Both the position numbers and the translations under genes were made by a program. This document shows, in pieces, positions 18,301 to 20,245 of a stretch of 20,245 nucleotides of DNA. The notes beneath the pieces were generated by a model. That model saw only the letters and a program-made list of their open reading frames with translations, made no database searches and was not told the DNA's origin. The DNA is from a virus. Position 1 is the stretch's first letter; each line of letters opens with the position of its first letter. The DNA lies in the IMG/VR virus record IMGVR_UViG_3300035698_003303, positions 1-20,245 of that record; one strand, given 5' to 3'.

Positions 18301-19463
18301 CAAAAGCAATCACCCTTGACAACCCTGTTCTTTACGGTAAGCCGTTTGGTGCAAATATCATTGTTGAGGTGAATGGTGTTCGTCTTCGTCCTGATAATGC
18401 AGTTTATTATGACGGCGACGGCGACACAACCGACTTCTTTATTCCGTCTTCCGCTCAAGAAAATCAAGCGTTGATTAGCAATAGCGACGTATCGGTTGCG
18501 GTGTATGATTTTAGTGCTGGCCAGTTGGTCAACTATGTATCTGGACAAGACTATACGTTGAACACATATGACGGAAGTTCCGTCCGTTCGATCAGTCTTA
18601 TCGGTGATGATTCGGCAGCGAGAACCCCATCAAACAGAGACAGTGTGATCATTGGTATTTCAACCGATGCAGAATACACGGTCAATGCCGCTGGAACAGT
18701 GGTGACGCTTGGTAGCGGTGTGTCTTTGAACCCCGGTGATAAGATTCGTATCATATCGTTCGGAAACCACGACCCACAGCGTCTGCAAACAAACGTGTTC
18801 AAGGGCACAGGAACACAACAGAAGTTCACGCTAGACCGCGTGGTGACCAACACAGACTATCTATGGGTGACCGTGGATGGCGTGAAACTACACAGTGCAG
18901 TCGATTATACAGTTGAAGGAAACACAATAATCATTTCTGACACAACCACACTGACATCATCAAGTATAATAGTGGTAACCGGCTTCACCGAAGATATATC
19001 ACAGCCAGCTACTGGCTTCCGTATTTTCAAGGATATGTTGAATGTGACAAACTATTATCGTATTGCCAGAGACAATACAACGACACTTGCACAAGCGTTT
19101 GATATTGGTGATGAGACTATGTATGTCAACGACGCAAGTATTCTTGCGGACGCCGACCCAATCGCTGGTGTGCCCGGTTTTGTAATGATTGAAGGTGAGC
19201 GTATTACTTATTGGAGCAAAGACAATGCGACCAACACGATTACCAGAATCCGCCGTAGCACTTCTGGGACAGGTGCAAGAGACACCTACCCAGTCGGGTC
19301 GAACGTGTTTGATGTGAGCGGCCAGAAGATACCGGGTGATACCCACACGAAGGTTTGGTATACCGCAGCAAACGGCAACCCAAGCAACGGTAAGGGTCTA
19401 CAACGTAGTGAAACAGTTCCGGCTAAGTTCCTAGTCGAAAAAAGAACTTTATTGGCTGAGTAA
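6348..19463 (+). CDS. Giant baseplate/tail structural protein, 4371 aa (gp7 position)
   Basis: One uninterrupted frame of 13.1 kb follows gp6, where T4 encodes gp7 (1032 aa). The N-terminus (LLPEIFRTQKNEKFLNATVD, IGRKFAPTYTKGDQYV) and the FDKFVNFSQYYWLPNGPDSV stretch near 128-147 are of the type seen in very large structural proteins of marine T4-like phages. Further blocks: 1902-1970 (YLENLELDDVSQVKFYQGMI), 2984-3070, and 3385-3480 (EYLLTEQPYADWLFKTSFIK, then a YIN-AKPYRTNIREY stretch). Likely binding domains: CBM5/12-like at 1817-1861 and 3626-3675, a seven-blade FG-GAP-like propeller at 2225-2865, two GSGY glycine-rich units at 3539-3600, tandem beta modules at 3824-4215, and a C-terminal module at 4224-4330 (GVPGFVMIEGERITYW). 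No signal peptide, membrane helix or enzyme motif is seen. Inferred role: outer baseplate wedge scaffold with host-surface contact. The gp7 link rests on position, not on similarity I can prove. Confidence 0.85.
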   Translation: MALRKTIGLLPEIFRTQKNEKFLNATVDQLVTPKVEEKLNAYIGRKFAPTYTKGDQYVTEPSDARQEYQLEPGVVYNNTSDNDGANRIEFLTNYVDMINRIDSQGGDVSDHDRIFENEYYTWSSFFDFDKFVNFSQYYWLPNGPDSVQVFSSIIDNEANFDFTRVDNESAYFVNGRNSVNNPTIQIARGGSYTFTVDQNDNPFYIQTEPGLDGLKNIQDNISTRDILGITNNGEDTGQVTFNVPQADAQNLWITMPTTADVDFATRLKFKDVNKQTFSAFIAANPEGLDGITEINEIQNTTIVFYNDSDQEVTADWESGGIFDENGVGYDTDVYDPTETVPLAERYDIYSLTIDANNIIYLNRLQNIPQNEKVFILKGEEFGNRALWKNAIERLEFVPVITAPLTRFFYQDGNDAERFGIIDIVEQDVVPPIDITEDILGRNEYIAPNAVEFTNGLKVEFNTDVTPSTYAGREFYVDGVGQPGGIRLTAVDELIVPEPYTTTEEEGFDTEIYDSTGYAGSANAPIDQDYFTINRSSKDRNAWSRSNRWFHIDVISITAVYNNFNVVVDQNNRANRPIIEMEPDLQLYKYGKIFNRVVTAFDVREKDALSNVEGEAGFFVDGIPLLNGVTVIFSADEDPIVRSKIYEVSIVDPQGDDTEQIHLTEIDEAEINDVIIVSNGATKQGIAYYYDGSAWVQSQQKTQLNQAPFFDIFDTDGNSYSDDSVYFGTGFTGSKLFSYQQQPNVTEDPVLGFGLSYKNFENVGDIIFENNYVRDKFTYSPAEVIVTKKVNDGFVHKIIDRDTVDIKNDWTKVNRNSRQFKVTEYEAAATQLQTFQAAGIPKSETDTVNLFVYKNAQLLKRNTTQNITNFVDTDYTTLSQDGNFFVVLNEPATVGDQITIRVYTDQETDLGYYEVPANLENNALNEEFTTLTLGQVRNHITTTSNNSATFFGESPGRSNLRDVTNLKTYAGNILQHSAGAHIGAFLLDGENVNFKFNEKHVHSANAITSIDFGQKEYSKFKQKLYEAVSTLDLDFTNIPAALDTVIDELKIGKSETFPFFYSDMIGYGEDVTNTTYIVENPSIKTYDYGIEFDNTTVSNRSIIVYYNDEQLYLGQDYNFDAGAATITFADTFTLAVNGVIKIVDYVNTDGSFVPPTPSKMGLYPKYKPEIYTDNTFRTPKNVIQGHDGGIFVAFNDSRDDVILEFEKRVYNNIKTTYTNDVFDINEIMPGKFRATDYTREELDSILSLGFLQWAINNKVDYSAQTGFDVQDKFTWNWSNFQDKIDGELLPGHWRGIYRYFYDTDRPHTHPWEMLGLSEKPTWWDDRYGLAPYTSGNEVMWEDLRDAKLYQDADGETFTVLENYKRPDLKSILPVDENGGLASPLVSVVAAYNTTYIEESYVFGDVGPSESAWRRASEYPFAIMKMAALTRPSKFLFTRFDVDNISRNTSLDQIVDVHTLKRIRSTDLKLHGTTTATGAVNRVNGISQFLSDYARHRNVSLANITEVIENLSLQLVYRVAGYTDKTLLKVLAEQVSPTSTNKGIFVPDDDYEVILTKSAPIISVAISGVIVEKTANGWALRGYDTERPYFDIIPSQITDNSYQIRAGNESTTAVVYNDFRNEILRIPYNTEFTNKQQVVDFFVSYQRYLETQGFVFDEQLEDENDSLPKDWILSAKEFLFWQSQGWSKGSTLTLNPVSDKVKFELFGTIPDDIGGEGLNYKVLNQNLKPIRYNQLEISRVDNLFTIQANPNSGSIYLIEVNPVQYEHTIVFNNRTAFNDIIYLPELGSRQFRLKLIGTKTSAWDGTMQAPGYVFNQPVTRTWQAGRDYKKGDFVIFRKKTWVAVKDQDATQTFDQEFWKVADNIKTGLRPNLDSLSVLSEGFHDIDQQNNEDAFDRFGKGLIGYQKREYLENLELDDVSQVKFYQGMIKQKGTAAAIDKLIRAQLDNQDSDIQFFEEWGFRIGEYGAIDANQVVEVELDETRFISNPELIEFLNNGDTRPQSISYIENDLYKTPNEYDKNMFTNRSGVSNTRGDITNAGFARLEDVNTTIFDIEDINELSSNIDNVGSGYTVWTGRNRSGVWDIYRVSETFVNVVGAVDVLDDQLKFTTDINHNLELNDFVAIRNTDTGADGFYKITKIVSNISFIVDFQSIGIDAADLEGLLFKLVSIKYPEPKDIASFNPLLGWQTSEKVWLENDENGKWEVLQKQSPWDFSNNISYGTIAGSENLGNSFSASGRNLWAVAGLPNSGTGKAITYVQTATGDFGENSTQDPSTVTGMNGFGTSVSAGGSTYFVVGAPTSDSSSGYAVVYKKDSGNSFSVSQVLRPSGLNSGDKFGQTVTISEDENWIYVGATGSSKIYAYTLQEVISANETVETITGDGVATSYDLFWFPESEDNLRIIDDTGRILVPYVDYTISGNTVNFTFTLVSGTDYVARRVTLYRHISEIQRDTDLQDRPADALASNITTNDDGRVIVAGAPNRRYFGTDSSLMSNVGAAYVFERTQESFIGDASTKTYTPTGTLPPVNTLDVYVDDVVQIYTVDLGLSASDSQFGDYTTSGNSVVFRTAPASGTVVRINTNNFVQVQRLLSSDPTDSDQYGTTVAIEKDANWIAVGSPNEDRNKTNTGSVFVYVDQSRRYGTVTGTASPTIGIGDKIRINDVVVTTTSTLLSDLVNDINAAGISGITASGTDALTITSDRVIEDDKLRVMPLSGDTYGSLGVQPYAQAQEISHPSEFENESFGLVVDISRDGETLVIGSKFASTINEVRFDVDSVTDEEATFFDSNSTKFFDKELQSGAVYIYNLLASWQESVTDPAQFGYIQQLQSETIESFDEFGTSVFVRDDKIIVGSPKYDTTTLTDSGILYEYENPTRGSGWKTVRSEDEKVNVDLLNKAFVYDRRRNEILEYLDWIDPFKGKVSGLAQQELSYTVERDPAIYNVNSNQKNTTDSKLPWGDIQVGRLWWDVSRVRYLEYEQGSLEYRRQNWGAKFPSSSIDVYEWVESNELPSEYTGIGTPKLIDDSSYVERVSYNANTGNVSTKYYYWVKDKTTVPNNGQRQLDSLSVSRAIDNPKTYGLAYVALTKSNSVLGYNLAGYLDGKNTILHINYDVIKNANVLHSEYQLLAEGDSTSTIEDKIYNKFVDSLAGTNARGDSVPQRNLSVTERYGVLYRPRQTMFVNRAVAVELFVTFCNSVFETVQIANQFDLSTLETSDPIPGAQSGQWNESINTFAELGYLNPAIYADGYKVLILNDETVENLWTIYTKQSNNTWTLSRVQAYDTTNYWERTTWYADGFTANTVVTFAVETEPDLETIVSTLTDGDLVKIKSDDQGGESVVQYSATDNSFTSVVVENGTIRFKESLYDNRVEAIGFDNAAFDNTVFDKLPSTEIRQIVTAVKNDIFVEDIRIEWNRLWFTMVEYLLTEQPYADWLFKTSFIKVVQKLRGLDQYPNYQRDNQDYIRDYINEAKPYRTNIREYILDYTKNDPWGGDPTDFDVHSYFDTDLSLYRKPSGELASDFARWEQGFNIPWGENYKFSIGSVIILSSGSGYTIPPTITVTGGGGSGAVITAATNGDKIVGVTLVSGGSGYTSTPTATINGVGTGFKIYLNLTNGKVREADVTMKFDRYKYTSDIVEWTANTAYTASQIISYLGEAYQVNTAYTSGATFDASNLTVYADSNFTNAADRIAAYYTPTEGMVGKDINQLQLGTEYPGVRIFGPDFSANPGFDIGAFDIEPFDSIEIDENGIPVISGAGSLDTILRSSYTDESLGLASEDINIDGSGFVDVYNSHAPEEFVPGIMFDTLDLKVFTLPGQDQEFDGNAARIYTEFHVSDGSTTSFAYKGGSSLEDVDNIFVWTSTGGAQYEGTDFTVNYTTGLVNFTSSPASDATIYIYSYSNTGEKPVAEESFVADGSVKKYNIAIDPSIVQQVYVLVDGVRSLNPIITKNALDIDITLTSIPALNSHVHIVLYDVDPDTRQAFSAVNEQVVTSDGVTKAITLDNPVLYGKPFGANIIVEVNGVRLRPDNAVYYDGDGDTTDFFIPSSAQENQALISNSDVSVAVYDFSAGQLVNYVSGQDYTLNTYDGSSVRSISLIGDDSAARTPSNRDSVIIGISTDAEYTVNAAGTVVTLGSGVSLNPGDKIRIISFGNHDPQRLQTNVFKGTGTQQKFTLDRVVTNTDYLWVTVDGVKLHSAVDYTVEGNTIIISDTTTLTSSSIIVVTGFTEDISQPATGFRIFKDMLNVTNYYRIARDNTTTLAQAFDIGDETMYVNDASILADADPIAGVPGFVMIEGERITYWSKDNATNTITRIRRSTSGTGARDTYPVGSNVFDVSGQKIPGDTHTKVWYTAANGNPSNGKGLQRSETVPAKFLVEKRTLLAE
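13020..14942 (+). other. Seven-bladed FG-GAP-like beta-propeller region in the giant protein
   Basis: Residues 2225-2865 carry seven repeats of the pattern (F/Y)G-x-x-V-x-(8-10)-hydrophobic-V-G-(A/S)-P followed by a tyrosine-rich strand. They begin near residues 2225, 2279 (FGTSVSAGG), 2333 (FGQTVTISED), 2458 (LASNITTNDDG), 2595 (YGTTVAIEKD), 2737 (FGLVVDISRDG) and 2831 (FGTSVFVRDD). VVGAP, IVAGAP, IAVGSP and IIVGSP recur. Seven is the number of blades of integrin-type propellers. Beta modules are inserted between blades 3-4, 4-5 and 5-6. The repeats are seen directly; the fold is inferred. Confidence 0.65.
17820..18992 (+). other. Tandem beta-module array near the C-terminus of the giant protein
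   Basis: At least four diverged modules follow one another at residues 3824-4215. Each opens with 'DG(S/V)-T/V-K' or 'GTQQKF', goes on to a strand of the type 'V-x-V-x-V-(D/N)GV(K/R)', and ends 'I-x-I-x-x-Y/F'. Examples begin at residues 3824 (DGSTTSFAYK), 3903 (DGSVKKYNI), 3982 (DGVTKAITL) and 4154 (GTQQKFTLDR). Similar units are inserted in the propeller (near 2365 and 2506). Such short modules are common in large phage structural proteins. The DNA of the copies has diverged. Confidence 0.5.
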
Positions 19464-19468
19464 GGATG

Positions 19469-19476
19469 ATAAATAC
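19469..19476 (+). promoter_or_regulatory. Late promoter motif ATAAATAC before the 217-aa gene
   Basis: GATAAATAC begins 5 bases after the stop of the giant gene. Its predicted RNA start (near 19481) falls on the ATG at 19480, so late RNA could only use the later ATG at 19501. Confidence 0.6.
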
Positions 19477-19500
19477 AATATGAACAAGGATCAAAAACCA

Positions 19501-20154
19501 ATGAACGAAGAGCAAAAACCTGATGAAGTTCGTAATGTGTCTGACTTGAAGGACTGCGGGCAACTACACCTCGAAGGACATATCCGCATTTACGACCCAG
19601 AAACTGGTGAAGATTATGTGAACAAACGTAATGCGATACATTTCGAGAACTTTTCCGAGGCGTTGGCGTTGTCTGTATCTAACAAAACAACAGGTTTCGT
19701 TCACGAAATGGCATTTGGTAATGGTGGAACATCAGTTGATCCGACCGGTGTTATCACTTACTTGCCAGCAAACGCATCAGGTGTGAACGCAGCGTTGTAC
19801 AACCAAACCTATTATAAGGTGGTTGATGACTTGAGTGCATTGAACACCGACACTACACGAAACAAGATTGAAGTTAGACACACGGCTGGTACTGTTTATT
19901 CAGACATCGTTGTGTCTTGTTTGCTCGACTATGGTGAGCCAAACGGGCAGCAAGCATTCGACAACACTGCAAACTTTGATGGAACTTATGTTTTTGATGA
20001 GCTTGGATTGAAATCTTGGAATGGAACGGTCAACACCGGTAAGCTTCTTACCCACGTTATCTTCCACCCAGTTCAGAAGTCATTGAACCGATTGATTCGT
20101 ATTGATTATACCATTCGAGTTCAGACATTATCGAATCTTTCTTCTATCCAATGA
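19501..20154 (+). CDS. Conserved virion structural protein, 217 aa
   Basis: The frame extends to an ATG at 19480 (224 aa), but I prefer the ATG at 19501. It has AGGA 10 bases upstream, and the late promoter at 19469-19476 would start RNA at about 19481, cutting off the first ATG. The protein (GHIRIYDPETGEDYVNKRNA, then FVHEMAFGNGGTSVDPTGVI, YVFDELGLKSW and LTHVIFHPVQKSLNRLIRID) is of a type I recall as conserved in marine T4-like phages and annotated only as structural. It is beta-rich, with no signal peptide or membrane helix. The position after the giant protein corresponds to T4 gp8, but T4 gp8 is larger (334 aa) and I cannot show homology. A baseplate component is the likeliest role. Confidence 0.8.
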   Translation: MNEEQKPDEVRNVSDLKDCGQLHLEGHIRIYDPETGEDYVNKRNAIHFENFSEALALSVSNKTTGFVHEMAFGNGGTSVDPTGVITYLPANASGVNAALYNQTYYKVVDDLSALNTDTTRNKIEVRHTAGTVYSDIVVSCLLDYGEPNGQQAFDNTANFDGTYVFDELGLKSWNGTVNTGKLLTHVIFHPVQKSLNRLIRIDYTIRVQTLSNLSSIQ

Positions 20155-20161
20155 TAAATAG
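20154..20161 (+). promoter_or_regulatory. Late promoter motif ATAAATAG before the last gene
   Basis: GATAAATAG overlaps the TGA stop of the 217-aa gene by one base. It would start RNA near 20166, giving a leader of about 58 bases before the ATG at 20224, the longest leader of the set. Confidence 0.55.
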
Positions 20162-20164
20162 AAT

Positions 20165-20194
20165 GTGAGCCACGAGGTTGCCGCCTCTGCTCAC
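20165..20194 (+). repeat. GC-rich stem-loop in the leader of the last gene
   Basis: GTGAGC (20165-20170) pairs with GCTCAC (20189-20194) and GAGG (20174-20177) pairs with CCTC (20184-20187). There is a 6-base loop TTGCCG and an internal 3/1 bulge. It is the most GC-rich structure between genes here. No T-run follows, so it is not a standard terminator; a 5'-end stabilising or processing hairpin is more likely. Confidence 0.5.
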
Positions 20195-20223
20195 TCTATG
20201 TCACAAGATAGGAGTAACACAGC

Positions 20224-20245
20224 ATGAGTGTATTTATTGACAACA
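20224..20245 (+). CDS. Start of the next rightward gene, cut by the window edge
   Basis: ATG at 20224 follows GGAG (20211-20214) by 9 bases and a late promoter at 20154-20161, and gives MSVFIDN before the window ends. Too short to identify. By its place after the 217-aa structural gene it should be another structural or baseplate gene. Confidence 0.7.

Noticed and set aside
1-20245. tRNA genes, CRISPR arrays, insertion sequences, integrase or attachment sites
   Set aside because: No cloverleaf-like sequence, regular spaced repeats, transposase or recombinase motif could be seen, and there is almost no intergenic room.

Overview
This window looks like part of the genome of a T4-like contractile-tailed bacteriophage (class Caudoviricetes), of the type best known from marine hosts (cyanophages, pelagiphages and relatives). 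The assignment rests on recognisable T4-type baseplate wedge proteins (gp25 and gp6), a giant structural protein built like the very large virion proteins of marine T4-like phages, and a recurring upstream motif (CTAAATA or ATAAATA) that resembles the T4 late promoter TATAAATA. The host cannot be read from this window.

Left part (about 1-2190, minus strand): a tightly packed leftward operon of small genes with no clear function. In order of transcription these are a 51-aa protein, a 77-aa protein that needs a -1 frameshift to be read, a 22-aa ORF, a 69-aa protein, a 97-aa protein with one N-terminal membrane helix, a conserved 275-aa phage protein, a 101-aa protein, and the first 12 codons of a further gene that runs off the left edge. 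Stops and starts touch or overlap almost everywhere. The operon starts at a good sigma70-type promoter (TTGACA, 17 bp, TACAAT) at 2160-2188, so it is probably expressed early by host-type RNA polymerase.

Divergent control region (about 2150-2220): the leftward sigma70 promoter lies back to back with a rightward late promoter at 2192-2199. A 13-bp palindrome (GCATTGTCAATGC) covers the -35 box and abuts the late promoter.

Right part (2192-20245, plus strand): a late structural cluster. A tiny protein (46 aa, also needing a -1 shift) comes first, then gp25 (2362-2745), an enlarged gp6 of 1163 aa (2796-6287), a 4371-aa giant baseplate or tail protein (6348-19463), a conserved 217-aa virion protein (19501-20154), and the start of another gene at 20224. 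Five late-promoter-like motifs stand in front of genes here; only gp25 lacks its own and is coupled to the tiny gene before it. gp25 and gp6 build the baseplate wedge. The giant protein sits where T4 encodes gp7/gp8 and carries domains suggesting surface binding: a seven-bladed FG-GAP-like beta-propeller, two CBM5/12-like modules and tandem beta modules.

The most interesting points are: (1) a hairpin that would hide the ribosome binding site of the giant gene in read-through mRNA but not in mRNA started at the late promoter, like T4 gene e; (2) two neighbouring mini-genes that each need a -1 shift at a short homopolymer; (3) the palindrome between divergent early and late promoters; (4) the giant protein's architecture; and (5) a calcium-loop motif in the insert of gp6. 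There are no tRNA genes, CRISPR arrays, insertion sequences or integration genes that I can see, and no gene-free stretch longer than about 70 bases.
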